From NCBI GenBank assembly GCA_040901795.1, contig JBBDYH010000037.1, positions 1 to 64,000 of the forward strand: a stretch of 64,000 nucleotides of DNA, written 5' to 3'. The translations under genes and the position numbers were made by a program. The notes under the pieces were generated by a model, which did not search any database, was not told where the DNA came from, and was given only the letters and a program-made list of their open reading frames with translations. Each line of letters opens with the position of its first letter. The first letter of the stretch is position 1. This document shows positions 24,717 through 34,248 of the stretch, piece by piece. Source of the stretch: JBBDYH01 sp040901795. Its GTDB lineage: Bacteria > Planctomycetota > Planctomycetia > Pirellulales > JALHPA01.

Positions 24717-26366
24717 ATGTCGCACGACCACAGTTACGATCATGCCTACGATACACATGCCGGTGAGTCCCAGGTGCGGGACGCCTCGTTAGCTATTGGG
24801 GATGGCCAAGGGAAATCCATACCGCCCGTGAACTGGCAGTTGCCCGCATTGGCCTGCCTGTTGGCGACGGTCACGTTTTTGGCGGGCGAGCGGATTCCGT
24901 TCAATAATGGCCTCGGTTGGGACGGCGCCATCTACGCCCAATGGGCCAGGGACTTTCACCGGGAGGCGTTCGAGACCGGCATCGACGCCTACCGCATTCA
25001 ACGGATCCTTCCCGCCGCGATTACGCACTACTCTCTGCGCGCGCTCGGGATGACGCTCTCGGACAAGCACATCATCAATTGCTTTGCCGCGATCAATATC
25101 ATCTCGATCACGCTGGCGGCCATGTTCTGGGTCCGCATCGCCGACCGCCTGAGCATCAGCGCGCGAGGCAAATGGCTTGGCTTCACTGCATTATTCTTGA
25201 ACTACGCAGTGCTCAAGAACACGTCGTTCAACCCGGTGTTGACTGATATGCCGGCCTATGCGGTGAGCGCGGGCATGGTCTGGGCCTATCTCGCGCAGCG
25301 CCAGCTTGCACTCTTCGTGTTGACCGCAATTGGGGCTTTCGTCTGGCCAACGCTGATCTATATCGGCGCGATCCTGATCCTTTTTCCGCGCGATCCGGCG
25401 CGCGACGAACGCGCGTCGCCCGCCCCATTTCACTTGAACCTGATCGGCGCCGGTCTGTTCACGCTTTACATCGGTCTCGGCATCTACTACGTGCTCGATC
25501 GGCTCAGTGGACCGGTGTTCGGCTTCCTGGAGCCGATCGGCCCGGTGATTCGGCTCAGTATGGCCGTTGCCTTGGCCTATGTCTTTTTCGGCAGCCGGCT
25601 GTTGCTCAATAACGCCGCGCTATTTGACTTTCGCCGCTGGCTGTCGTGGTCCCGCCTGGGAACACTCGTGGCACTGGTGGCGATGGTCGTCGTAATCAAA
25701 GTATTTCAGGCTGCCTTGACCGATCGTCCCGGCTACATGGCGTTCAGCGTTTACGTATTGATTGTCGGCGTCGGCGCAGTGGCCAAGCCGGGAGTTTCTT
25801 TTGTCGCCCACATTGCCTACTTCGGGCCCTGGTTGTTGCTGGCTGCGATGCTCTGGCGGCCGATTTGCCGAATCATCCATCAGCACGGCGTCGGCCTGAC
25901 CCTGGCCGTTCTGGCTGGTTTCTTACACGGCCTCGATAGCGAATCGCGGCACGAGATTTACCTGATTCCGATGTTGGCGCCGTTGTTCGTCAAGGCGACC
26001 GAAGCGCTCCGCTGGAAAACCAGTTCCTATGTCATCGTGGCGGCAGTCAGCGTCTTTGCCAGTAAAATCTGGTTGAATATCGATGGAATCTTCCTCGATA
26101 ACGCGTTTCTTTACCCCGATCAGCTCTATTGGATGCACCATGGTCCGTTCATGGGCACAGCCATGTATCTTGCCCATCTGGCGGGGGCCATCGGAGCGGG
26201 GATTCTGTTTTATGTAGTGTGCTTCCAGACACGCGACTCGCTTTGCGTCGAACAACCAGGACGTGCGATGACGCTCGCCCAAGCACCGGCGCTGCCCGAT
26301 TACACGAACAAAGTCACGAATTCAGACGCCCCATTTCGATCCGCTTTTGCGACCAGGGAGGCTTGA
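24717..26366 (+). CDS. Polytopic membrane protein, GT-C glycosyltransferase-like
   Basis: 549 residues from ATG 24717 (MSHDHSYDHAYDTHAG). A start at 24525 overlapping the previous stop codon is possible but its 64 residues look non-coding. About 10-11 membrane segments are visible, for example INIISITLAAMFWV, LTAIGAFVWPTLIYIGAIL and VALVAMVVVIKVF. The first large loop (NNGLGWDGAIYAQWARDF) has an Asp and a Trp/Tyr setting like the catalytic loop of GT-C enzymes that use polyprenyl-phosphate sugars. The next gene encodes a polyprenyl-phosphate GT2, which supports this. The N-terminus is His/Asp-rich and cytoplasmic. Confidence 0.6.
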   Translation: MSHDHSYDHAYDTHAGESQVRDASLAIGDGQGKSIPPVNWQLPALACLLATVTFLAGERIPFNNGLGWDGAIYAQWARDFHREAFETGIDAYRIQRILPAAITHYSLRALGMTLSDKHIINCFAAINIISITLAAMFWVRIADRLSISARGKWLGFTALFLNYAVLKNTSFNPVLTDMPAYAVSAGMVWAYLAQRQLALFVLTAIGAFVWPTLIYIGAILILFPRDPARDERASPAPFHLNLIGAGLFTLYIGLGIYYVLDRLSGPVFGFLEPIGPVIRLSMAVALAYVFFGSRLLLNNAALFDFRRWLSWSRLGTLVALVAMVVVIKVFQAALTDRPGYMAFSVYVLIVGVGAVAKPGVSFVAHIAYFGPWLLLAAMLWRPICRIIHQHGVGLTLAVLAGFLHGLDSESRHEIYLIPMLAPLFVKATEALRWKTSSYVIVAAVSVFASKIWLNIDGIFLDNAFLYPDQLYWMHHGPFMGTAMYLAHLAGAIGAGILFYVVCFQTRDSLCVEQPGRAMTLAQAPALPDYTNKVTNSDAPFRSAFATREA

Positions 26367-26510
26367 TCATTTTCGAGATCCACAAGCTTGGCAATCGGTT
26401 GGGTCGTGCCGGCAAGTTTACCCTTCCCAAACGGGCCGTCGAAATGCCTCAACCTGCGACCTGACGAAATGCGACGACAAATTCCGTCGAATGACCCTAG
26501 GGAATTCAAC

Positions 26511-27539
26511 GTGGAACGATCTCATTGCGTATCCAACTTTGCACGTTCGAAGACAGTCTCGATCGTGGTGCCCGTATTCCATAACGCGTCCAGCCTACCC
26601 GACTTGTTGGCTGCGTTTCAGAACCTGGCCGCGAAAAACGCCGCCAACGCGTTTGAGTTTGTCTTTGTCGATGACGGCTCCCGCGACGACTCGTATGCCG
26701 TCCTCGCGCGACTGGCGGGCGAAGATACTCGCGTGCGGGTCGTTAAGCTCTCGCGTAATTTTGGTTCGAACGCTGCGCTTTTGGCGGGCTTAGGCCACGC
26801 CCGCGGCGACGTGGTGGCGTGTATCGCCGCCGACCTGCAAGACCCGCCCGAGCTGATTCACAAAATGCTCGCGCTCTGGCGGCAAGGACAGAAAGTGGTG
26901 TTGGCGGCCCGGGAAGGGCGCGACGATTCGCCGCTCACGAACCTTCTGGCGGACACCTTTTATGCTCTCTTTCGCCGTTTCGCCGTGAAGTCCATGCCCA
27001 AGCAGGGCTTCGATTTCTTCCTGATCGATCGTCAGGTTTGCGACCTGATCAACGGCATCCAGGAAAGCAACGCCTACTTGATGGGGCTGATCCTGTGGCT
27101 CGGCTTCGATCCGGCGGTCGTATATTACCGCCGCCGCGCCCGAGAACAGCGCTACGGCACGTCGATGTGGACCTTGGGCAAAAAGCTCAAGTACTTCATC
27201 GATTCATTCGTGGCATTCTCCTACGTGCCAGTGCGCGCGTGTTCGTTGCTGGGGGTTGGCCTGAGTCTAATCGGCGTCCTTTATGCGATCAGCATCATCG
27301 CGATGCGGTGGTTCTTCGACATTGAGACCGACGGTTGGGCCTCGCTGATGGTTGTGATCCTGGTCGTCTCCGGCGTCCAACTGCTGATGACCGGCGTGCT
27401 CGGTGAGTACATGTGGCGCAACCTCGATGAGACACGCCGCCGACCAAGATTCATCGTCGAGCACGTCATTGAAACCCACGACGAGGCCGGACAAATCGAG
27501 CCCGGCGATTCGCATCCGCGGGTATCGCAGGCGGCTTAA
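26511..27539 (+). CDS. GT2 glycosyltransferase, DPM1/GtrB type
   Basis: 342 residues from GTG 26511, which has AGGGAA six bases upstream. ATG 26469 or 26388 are in-frame alternatives. The GT-A fold begins SIVVPVFHNASSLPDLLAAF, with FVDDGSRDDS, the metal-site region CIAADLQDPPELI and the QGFDFFLIDRQV acceptor-side motif. Two C-terminal membrane segments follow (LLGVGLSLIGVLYAISII and LMVVILVVSGVQLLMTGVLGEY). Such enzymes move a sugar from a nucleotide donor to undecaprenyl phosphate on the cytoplasmic side. Together with the upstream GT-C-like protein this suggests a flipped lipid-sugar route for surface glycosylation. Confidence 0.88.
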   Translation: MERSHCVSNFARSKTVSIVVPVFHNASSLPDLLAAFQNLAAKNAANAFEFVFVDDGSRDDSYAVLARLAGEDTRVRVVKLSRNFGSNAALLAGLGHARGDVVACIAADLQDPPELIHKMLALWRQGQKVVLAAREGRDDSPLTNLLADTFYALFRRFAVKSMPKQGFDFFLIDRQVCDLINGIQESNAYLMGLILWLGFDPAVVYYRRRAREQRYGTSMWTLGKKLKYFIDSFVAFSYVPVRACSLLGVGLSLIGVLYAISIIAMRWFFDIETDGWASLMVVILVVSGVQLLMTGVLGEYMWRNLDETRRRPRFIVEHVIETHDEAGQIEPGDSHPRVSQAA

Positions 27540-27647
27540 GCAGCGGCGGAGCGGCCTTGCGTGGCTTTTATGGCTTTCCTATACTCCGCGGCCCGTGGAG
27601 CAGGGGCCACGTTGCGCTACAATCTGCGCGAGAGCAGGGAGGCGGGG

Positions 27648-28961
27648 ATGACATTCTTCAGATCACTCGCGGCGATGGCACTGATAATGGCCGAGCTGCC
27701 CATGTTCGCCCAGGCCCAGATTGCCACGGTATACAACCGCGGTTCTGCGAAAGGCGACCAGACCGCACGCGACCGCGCGGGAAGCAATGCCGCGCCGTCG
27801 GCCACACCTCCGCGGGGAGACACGAGCGGCGCTTGGCGGTCGCCGGTAGCAATCGGCGTCGTCAAACCGGCTGGCCCGGCGCAGGCGCTTGGCGTTCGCG
27901 AGACGTCATCGACGCAACCTAGTTCTCTCCCCGCGGGAGACGAGACCGTGGCGCCTAAAGTCTCGCGCGCCAAAGTGACCAGCGGCAACGGCACACTGCC
28001 AAACGATCAGGGACAGGTCTGGCGCGAGTACGACATCACTTCATATACAGCGCGCGTGACGAGCACCAATCGCCCCGAACAGGCGATCATCGATTGGATC
28101 TTGCGCGAGACCGGGTACGAGGCGTGGCACGGCGAAACTCCGGCTCTTCTGGCGGCCGACGCCCGCACACTGCGTGTATATCACACGCCCCAGACGCAGG
28201 CGATCGTCGGTGAAGTGGTCGATCGGTTCGTCAACAGCGAGGCGGAAACGCACGCCTTCAGCATCCGCGTGATCAGCCTCGACAGCCCAAGTTGGCGCGC
28301 GAAGGCTCAGCGGATGCTGCGGCCGGTCAACGTGCAGACGCAAGGCGTGCAGGCCTGGTTGCTCGCCAAGGAGGATGCAGCCTTACTCCAAGGCGAGCTG
28401 CGGAAGCGGAACGACCATCGCGAGCACAGCGCGCCGCACCTGTTGGTAAACAATGGTCAAACCGCGGTAGCGACCGCCGCCCGAACGCATAACTACGTGC
28501 GCGGCGTGCTGCTGAGCCCGGAGGCATGGCCGGGGTTTCAGCCCATCTCCGGTCAGATCGACGAGGGCTATTCGTTGGAGCTCAGCCCGCTCTTATCGCT
28601 CGACGGCCGGACGATCGATGCGGTGGTGAAGTGCAACCTCGATCAAGTCGAGGAACTGCAGCCGGTGATGCTCGACGTCCCGACGGCTGCCGCCCCCCGG
28701 CAGCGGACCCAGGTCCAGGTTCCCAAATTGAGCAGTTTTCGGTTGCACGAACGCTTTCGCTGGCCGGTTGAGCAGGTGTTGCTGATCGGCTGCGGGATGG
28801 TGGCTCCCCCGGTGCCCGTCGAGCAGGGCCTGCGCTTGCCGCTGGTTTCGACACCCCCACGTGTGGATCTGCTGATCTTTGTGGAAAGTCGCGGTCCCAA
28901 CGGCCGGCCGGCGACCGTAATGACGACGCCGATTGGGGGTGGCTTACCCGCGTCGCGCTGA
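27648..28961 (+). CDS. Secreted secretin-like hypothetical protein
   Basis: 437 residues from ATG 27648 (GGGAGG upstream). The signal peptide is LAAMALIMAELPMFAQAQ. Residues 30-130 are low-complexity. From residue 130 on there are features shared with secretin-type proteins: a short N-domain-like unit (EQAIIDWILRETGYEAW, RTLRVYHTPQTQAIV), then NNGQTAVATAARTHNYVRGV and DEGYSLELSPLLSLDGRTID, which echo the VxNGQ and GxxLxVxPxIS blocks of the secretin barrel. Several core elements are absent, so it is probably a diverged relative and not a working secretin. I cannot name it. Confidence 0.6.
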   Translation: MTFFRSLAAMALIMAELPMFAQAQIATVYNRGSAKGDQTARDRAGSNAAPSATPPRGDTSGAWRSPVAIGVVKPAGPAQALGVRETSSTQPSSLPAGDETVAPKVSRAKVTSGNGTLPNDQGQVWREYDITSYTARVTSTNRPEQAIIDWILRETGYEAWHGETPALLAADARTLRVYHTPQTQAIVGEVVDRFVNSEAETHAFSIRVISLDSPSWRAKAQRMLRPVNVQTQGVQAWLLAKEDAALLQGELRKRNDHREHSAPHLLVNNGQTAVATAARTHNYVRGVLLSPEAWPGFQPISGQIDEGYSLELSPLLSLDGRTIDAVVKCNLDQVEELQPVMLDVPTAAAPRQRTQVQVPKLSSFRLHERFRWPVEQVLLIGCGMVAPPVPVEQGLRLPLVSTPPRVDLLIFVESRGPNGRPATVMTTPIGGGLPASR

Positions 28962-29110
28962 CGACCTCGCCTCCGATCCGGGAAAGCCTGGATTGTTGAG
29001 GCAAAATAGGAGCGATATACTGGTTAGGCAACTTGTCGCGGCCGTTCGCGGGCGACCATCCGTCCCAGATCGCTTTCGTCCGTCACCATCCATCACTCTC
29101 CAGTACTTGC

Positions 29111-30424
29111 ATGAAGTCGTCGCGTCGGGCCGTAATTACCGGGGTTGGACTGATTAGTCCTTTGGGGAACACCAAGGCCGCTCTTTGGGAGGCTTTGGTC
29201 GCCGGGCAGAGCGGCGTGCAGAAATTCGCCAGTATACCGACCGACAGTTTCCCCATGTCCTTTGCGGCTGAAGCGCGCGGGTTCACGGGCGAGGCAGATG
29301 ATTTCGGCCCTTTGGACAAAGACCAGAAGAAGGCGATCCGCAAGGCACTCAAAGTGATGTGCCGCGAAATCCAAATGGGTGTAGCGGCTGCGCAGCTTGC
29401 AATCCACGACGGACGGCTGGGGTCAGGAAGCTACTTGCCTGAGCGGGCTGGTTGCGTCTACGGCGCCGATTACATGCTCACCTTGCCCGAAGAGTTTAGT
29501 GCGGGAATCGAAAAGTGCCGCGATCCTGAAGGACGATTCGTCTACACTCGCTGGGCGACCGAAGGCATGCCGCAGCTTTCGCCGCTGTGGCTGCTTAAGT
29601 ATCTCCCCAACATGCCGGCGAGCCATGTGGCGATCTTCAACGACCTGCGGGGACCGAATAACTCGATCACTCTGCGCGAAGCAGCGTCGAACCTGGCGGT
29701 GGGCGAGGCGTTTCGCACGATTGCCAGAGGGCATGCCGATTTGATGATCGCTGGGGCGACTGGCACGCGCGTGCATCCGATGAAGGCCGTGCATGCCATC
29801 CAAACCGAGCAGTTGGCAATGAACGGAGTGGAGCCGGCCCGGGCCTCGCGACCGTTTGATTTAAATCGACGGGGAATGGTGCTCGGCGAAGGCGCCGCGG
29901 CGGTAATCGTCGAGGAACTGGAACACGCTCAGGCACGCGCAGCGACGATCTACGGTGAAATCGTCGGCCATGGGTCGTCGCAGGTCACGGACCGCAACTT
30001 CGTCGCCCACCGTGACCGGGCACTGGCCAACGTGATTCGCATGACGCTGGCCGACGCCGACGCGACAATCGACGACGTGGGACACATCCACGCCCATGGC
30101 TTGGCGACGCAAACTTGCGATGCAGAGGAAGCAACCGCCATCCGCGAGGTCTTTGGCCCGCGCGCCGATACGTTGCCGGTTACCGCGGCCAAAAGTTACT
30201 TCGGTAATCTGGGCGCCGGCAGCGGGCTGGTGGAGCTGATTGCCAGTATGCTGGCCATGCAGAACGGCGAGTTGTTCCCCATTCTCAACTTTGAAACGCC
30301 CGACCCGGCCTGTCCGATCGTCGCCGCGAAGCCGGGCATGAGCCCAGGCCGCAGCGTTCTGAACCTCAATGTAACGCCGCAAGGGCAGGCCAGCGCGGTA
30401 CTCGTGCGGGCGTGGAACGGCTAA
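29111..30424 (+). CDS. Beta-ketoacyl-ACP synthase homologue lacking catalytic Cys
   Basis: 437 residues from ATG 29111 (MKSSRRAVITGVGLISPLGN). The thiolase-fold layout follows FabF throughout. The nucleophile position is Glu190 (SITLREAASNLAVGEA aligns with the usual TAC-S/T-G), the first His is kept (His329 in HIHAHGLAT), and the second is Asn366 (KSYFGNLGAGSG aligns with KSxxGH). The C-terminal GFGG loop is also changed (NVTPQGQAS). It cannot run normal Claisen condensation. Chain-length-factor or decarboxylase-like roles are possible by analogy with KS-beta and KSQ proteins, which carry Gln there. No ACP gene is adjacent. Stand-alone gene. Confidence 0.85.
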   Translation: MKSSRRAVITGVGLISPLGNTKAALWEALVAGQSGVQKFASIPTDSFPMSFAAEARGFTGEADDFGPLDKDQKKAIRKALKVMCREIQMGVAAAQLAIHDGRLGSGSYLPERAGCVYGADYMLTLPEEFSAGIEKCRDPEGRFVYTRWATEGMPQLSPLWLLKYLPNMPASHVAIFNDLRGPNNSITLREAASNLAVGEAFRTIARGHADLMIAGATGTRVHPMKAVHAIQTEQLAMNGVEPARASRPFDLNRRGMVLGEGAAAVIVEELEHAQARAATIYGEIVGHGSSQVTDRNFVAHRDRALANVIRMTLADADATIDDVGHIHAHGLATQTCDAEEATAIREVFGPRADTLPVTAAKSYFGNLGAGSGLVELIASMLAMQNGELFPILNFETPDPACPIVAAKPGMSPGRSVLNLNVTPQGQASAVLVRAWNG

Positions 30425-30450
30425 CGCAACGGCCGGGACAAGGCCAGCGA

Positions 30451-31116
30451 CTAAGGGCGCTTGCGGTCGGCGCGGGCGAAGACGTCGGCTACTCGCATGG
30501 TGAAGCCCGGCAACACGTCGCCGCCATCGACGAGGCTATTCTCGTCGAAGATTGTCGATCGATCAATGGCGCTGAAGACCTGCATCGTGCGTTTTTTGGG
30601 GTCGAGATACCAAACCTGCTCGACGCCGCCGTCGAAGTATTCTCGAAGTTTCCTGGCCATCTCTTTGCGCGTGTTCTTTTTCGATAGCACTTCGACTGCG
30701 AGGGCGGGCGCCGTTGCGAGAATTGGCTGATGCAGCGCTTCCGTTGAAGGCAACGCCGTCCAGGCAACAAATGAGACATCGGGGATCCGCACGCCCGGCG
30801 GAAAACGGATCATCCCACCCTCGCCCGCCACGACTCCCAGATCGTGGTGATCAAGGAACGTCTGAATAAGATGGGCGATCTCAAGTGCGAGAATTGATTC
30901 GTAGCAGCCCATAGTCTTCTCCACCAGCACTCCGTCCACGAGTTCGTAAAGTCGTCGCTCCCGGTCACGAATCGCAACCACGTCTTTCTCCGTGGCGGTG
31001 CCGGGGGCCGGATTCGCACGAATGCGCGTCAGCGGCACATCGCCGATTGATTCGAGCAGGTCGGCGAGCGTGTCGTACGCCGACACAGGTGCTGATGGGG
31101 GAAGAGCGGTAGCCAT
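30451..31116 (-). CDS. Uma2-family putative restriction endonuclease (DUF820)
   Basis: 221 residues from ATG 31116 (AGGAA six bases upstream). The Uma2 fold marks are ERRLYELVDGVLVEK (conserved Glu early), GVRIPDVSFVAW (catalytic Asp in the PD motif), ALAVEVLSKKN (the ExK-like pair) and REYFDGGVEQVWYLDPKKR. This PD-(D/E)XK family is heavily amplified in cyanobacteria and planctomycetes and its natural function is unproven. Monocistronic, convergent with the ketoacyl-synthase-like gene. Confidence 0.9.
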   Translation of the reverse strand: MATALPPSAPVSAYDTLADLLESIGDVPLTRIRANPAPGTATEKDVVAIRDRERRLYELVDGVLVEKTMGCYESILALEIAHLIQTFLDHHDLGVVAGEGGMIRFPPGVRIPDVSFVAWTALPSTEALHQPILATAPALAVEVLSKKNTRKEMARKLREYFDGGVEQVWYLDPKKRTMQVFSAIDRSTIFDENSLVDGGDVLPGFTMRVADVFARADRKRP

Positions 31117-31182
31117 AGGCATTTCCTGGTTCTCGTCGTGAATTCTGCGGTCGCGAATTGTGCCTGTCAACGCGGCCTCGCT

Positions 31183-32742
31183 TTAATTCCGCGCTAGTTG
31201 CACCAATATGGCAATGAGGCCCCCGAGGATAACCGTGGCCACCAACGCAAGCACGGTCGTCATGCTCCACGATCGTCGTTTCTTCGCCATAGCCAGCGGA
31301 GCGGCGCCGGCGAGGTGGATCGGAAACTGTTGGCCGGGAGGTAGACTTGCAATTGGCTTAGCCGGAATTGGGGGCGCGTCGATCATTCGCCGCACGGGCA
31401 CCGCCGGCGGCGCAGCTTCGGCGGTGCGAGGTTGGCCATGAGGCGGCGTAGCCAGGTCGAATTGAAAGCTGATCGACGTATCGACTATTTCGCCGCCCCC
31501 GCTGTCCAACTCGAAGTCTCCTTCGCGCAGCCGCCGCACCACTTCGGGATCGCGTGGGGAAGAGACCGTCTCACCCGCCCACGGTTTCAATCGCTCGACG
31601 ACCTCGGCCGCGGTGCTAATTCGATTGGCGGGATCCTTCTCCATCATGGCGGCGATCACCTCAACAAACGCTTCGCTGAGCGACGGGTTCAACAGCCGCG
31701 GATGAAGCGGCGTGTCTTCGCAATGGCGGCGAATCTTGTCGCGCACATTGCCGCCAGGATACGGCACCTTACCGGTTACGGCGTAGTAGATCGTGCAACC
31801 TAGCGAATAAACATCGCTGGCCGCTGTGACAGAGCGAGGCGACCGTAATTGCTCAGGCGCCAGATAATCCGCTGTGCCTACAACTTTTCCAGCGCGCGGG
31901 TCGTTGTCCGCGTCGCTGAGCGAGCCGACGAGACCCAGATCGGAAACCTTGGTGTGCCCTTCGGGAGTGACGAGCAGGTTCGCCGGCTTTACGTCCCGAT
32001 GGATCAACCCGTTTTGGTGCGCATGTTCGAGTCCTTGCGCGGCCTGTGTAATAATCGTGGCGGCTTCGCCCATCCCCAGCGGCCCACGATCGCGCAAGTA
32101 ACGGCGCAGGTCGGCTCCCGGCACGTATTCGCAGACCAGAAAGTACACGTTGCCGTCGTGCCCGGCGTCGAGCGCACGCACAAGGTTCTCGTGGTCTAAG
32201 GCGGCTTGAGCTCGGATCTCGCGCGTGAAGTAGGCGATGGCTTCGGGCGTGGACTTGCTCTTGGGCAGTACCTTGACCGCCACGGTGCGGCCCATGATCG
32301 CATGCTCGGCGCGAAACACCTGGCCCATGCCGCCCTGACCGAGGGCATCGACAATTCGGTATGGCCCTAGATTGAACTTCGTATTGCCGGTCAATAGTTG
32401 CGTGGCTTGGAAGCGGCTTAACCGGTTACGCATGACAAGCTGGTCGGCAAGCTGTTCATCGGTGGGATGACCGTCCGGCAGTACATCGCGGCTTGCTTGG
32501 GGATCGGCCGCCTTCGTCTTGTCCGCTCGGAACTGCGCAATGGCGGCGTCCAGATCGGCCTGACTGACCAGGCCGCTGGCTAAGGCATTCTTGGCAAACG
32601 ACAGTCGAGAGACGGGCTGCAAGGAAATACGCCGAGCGGCAAGAAAAGGACCAATTTGATGAGATACAACAATTGTAGCCGGATTTTTGCCCCGCCGTGG
32701 AGCAGGAAAGGGAGCTAAGGAACGAAAATCCGTTCCCCACAA
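31183..32742 (-). CDS. Membrane-anchored serine/threonine protein kinase
   Basis: Up to 519 residues. The open frame begins with TTG 32742 and the start is unsure (TTG 32622 is another candidate). Residues 50-125 form a helical planctomycete-type lead-in (RLSRFQATQLLTGNTKF). The kinase domain spans about 128-395: glycine loop GQGGMGQV, Lys157 (TVAVKVLP), HRDVKPANLL with Asp250, a DLG variant of the Mg loop (Asp268) and the APEQ motif. A Pro/Ala-rich tail leads to one membrane segment at about 492-514 (TTVLALVATVILGGLIAIL), with almost nothing beyond it, so there is no periplasmic sensor. Pkn-type signalling is inferred. RluA lies upstream on the same strand, 30 bases away. Confidence 0.9.
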   Translation of the reverse strand: MWGTDFRSLAPFPAPRRGKNPATIVVSHQIGPFLAARRISLQPVSRLSFAKNALASGLVSQADLDAAIAQFRADKTKAADPQASRDVLPDGHPTDEQLADQLVMRNRLSRFQATQLLTGNTKFNLGPYRIVDALGQGGMGQVFRAEHAIMGRTVAVKVLPKSKSTPEAIAYFTREIRAQAALDHENLVRALDAGHDGNVYFLVCEYVPGADLRRYLRDRGPLGMGEAATIITQAAQGLEHAHQNGLIHRDVKPANLLVTPEGHTKVSDLGLVGSLSDADNDPRAGKVVGTADYLAPEQLRSPRSVTAASDVYSLGCTIYYAVTGKVPYPGGNVRDKIRRHCEDTPLHPRLLNPSLSEAFVEVIAAMMEKDPANRISTAAEVVERLKPWAGETVSSPRDPEVVRRLREGDFELDSGGGEIVDTSISFQFDLATPPHGQPRTAEAAPPAVPVRRMIDAPPIPAKPIASLPPGQQFPIHLAGAAPLAMAKKRRSWSMTTVLALVATVILGGLIAILVQLARN

Positions 32743-32771
32743 AGGATTAGCCGCACGAAGGCGGCGGTCAT

Positions 32772-33476
32772 CTAATCCTCCGGCGACGCGCTGATGTTGT
32801 CATTCTTTACCCATGGCCGCCAATGGGGCGGCAGCGGCGCCTCCAGGGCAATCCGCTCCTTCTTGACCGGGTGCTCGACGACCAGTCGCCGGGAGTGCAG
32901 CGCAATTCCGTTCGGAAAGGGTATCGCACTGCCATACTTGCGATCGCCTAAAATCGGTAGACCGCGGCTTGCGAACTGGACGCGGATTTGGTGTTTACGC
33001 CCCGTGAGAAGTTGAATTTCGACCAGCACGCTCCCATCGCCCGTCGCAGCGAGCAGTCGATAGCGCAGGACGGCTTGCTTTGCCCCCGCTCGGCCGGCTG
33101 CTACGACGCGCATCCGCTCGGCTGTTTCATCTTTAAGCAGCCAATCGCGCCATTCGCTCGCCGAGTCTTCCAACGTGCCGTTGACCAGCGCCCAATAGGT
33201 TTTTTCGACCGTCCCCCGCTTAAACTGTTCAGTCAACCGCGCCGCTGCTTTTGACGTGCGCGCAAACAAAAGCACACCCGAGACGGGGGCGTCAAGGCGA
33301 CTCATCACTCCCAAATATACGTTGCCGAGTTTGCGATACTTGCGTTTGAGATAGGCCTTCGCGGCATCCACCGCCGTGGCACGGCCGTGCACCGCGCCCA
33401 TCGTCGCCAGTCCAGCCGGCTTATAAACCGCCAGCAGGTGGTTGTCTTCGTAAAGAACCGAGAGCGGTGTGGACAC
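32772..33476 (-). CDS. RluA-family pseudouridine synthase
   Basis: 234 residues. It isomerises uridine to pseudouridine in rRNA or tRNA. The catalytic Asp is D62 in VMSRLDAPVSGVLLFA. The other family motifs are KTYWALVNG (about 110) and the RNA-binding GRKHQIRVQFASRGLPILGD block (about 175-194). No S4 domain precedes the catalytic domain, so it resembles the short RluA/TruC type. Its 5' end is divergent from the Maf gene with a small shared control region. The exact target base cannot be inferred. Confidence 0.9.
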   Translation of the reverse strand: MSTPLSVLYEDNHLLAVYKPAGLATMGAVHGRATAVDAAKAYLKRKYRKLGNVYLGVMSRLDAPVSGVLLFARTSKAAARLTEQFKRGTVEKTYWALVNGTLEDSASEWRDWLLKDETAERMRVVAAGRAGAKQAVLRYRLLAATGDGSVLVEIQLLTGRKHQIRVQFASRGLPILGDRKYGSAIPFPNGIALHSRRLVVEHPVKKERIALEAPLPPHWRPWVKNDNISASPED

Positions 33477-33594
33477 AGTTCAGTCGCGTTCCGGGGCCAG
33501 TGTCAGTGGTCGGCGGCAAAGGCAAGGCTTGCCTTATCACCGCCTCACTCCTACCCTAGCCGAAGAGGAGTCACATTTCACGTCTTCAAATCTT

Positions 33595-34176
33595 GTGGGT
33601 AAGCGCACCATCATCCTTGCCAGCCGCTCGCCACGCCGCCGACAACTGCTCGCGGAGGCGGGTTACGACTTTCGCGTCATCCCGCCGCGCTCCGTGGACG
33701 AGTGCGGTACATGCAGCCGAGAAAGCCCGGCACAGTTGGTGGCGCGATTGGCATTTGAAAAGGCGGCCGATGTCGCGCGTCAGGTCGGCGCCGGCCTGGT
33801 GCTGGGGTGCGACACGGTGGCCGAAGTCGACGGTCAGGTGCTTGGCAAACCGGACAGCGAAGCGCTCGCGCGCCGGATGCTCAACATGCTTTGCGGCCGC
33901 GAACACCGCGTGATTAGCGGCGTTTGCCTGTGGGATGTGCCGGACGGTGAGCCCACGGTTCGCGTTGACGTGACCAGGCTGCGAATGGACCCGCTCACCG
34001 ACGAGCAACTCGAGCGGTACGTCGCCAGCTATGAGTGGGAAGGGAAAGCGGGCGGCTTTGGTTATCAGGACGGTTTGGACTGGGTTCATGTCCTCGAAGG
34101 AAGCGAGTCCAACGTCGTGGGGCTGCCGATGGAATTGCTGGGTCGGATGCTCGTGGAACTGGATGCGCGCAAGTAG
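33595..34176 (+). CDS. Maf-family nucleotide pyrophosphatase
   Basis: 193 residues from GTG 33595. The frame is open to 33469 but that overlaps the divergent RluA gene. Maf proteins hydrolyse dTTP/UTP or modified nucleotides to monophosphates, a house-cleaning role linked to cell-division arrest in Bacillus. The signature opens the protein (IILASRSPRRRQLLAEAG), followed by VLGCDTVAEVDGQVLGKP with the catalytic Asp and GKAGGFGYQDG near the end. The Ser/Arg/Lys set needed for activity is present. The start codon lacks a good ribosome site: AAGAGGAG lies 25 bases upstream. Confidence 0.88.
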   Translation: MGKRTIILASRSPRRRQLLAEAGYDFRVIPPRSVDECGTCSRESPAQLVARLAFEKAADVARQVGAGLVLGCDTVAEVDGQVLGKPDSEALARRMLNMLCGREHRVISGVCLWDVPDGEPTVRVDVTRLRMDPLTDEQLERYVASYEWEGKAGGFGYQDGLDWVHVLEGSESNVVGLPMELLGRMLVELDARK

Positions 34177-34248
34177 GATTGGGCCCGGGAACCGGCATAT
34201 CGATTGCTGTTTTGGCGGCCGGCCTTGCAACCGATAAGGAGCCTCCGT

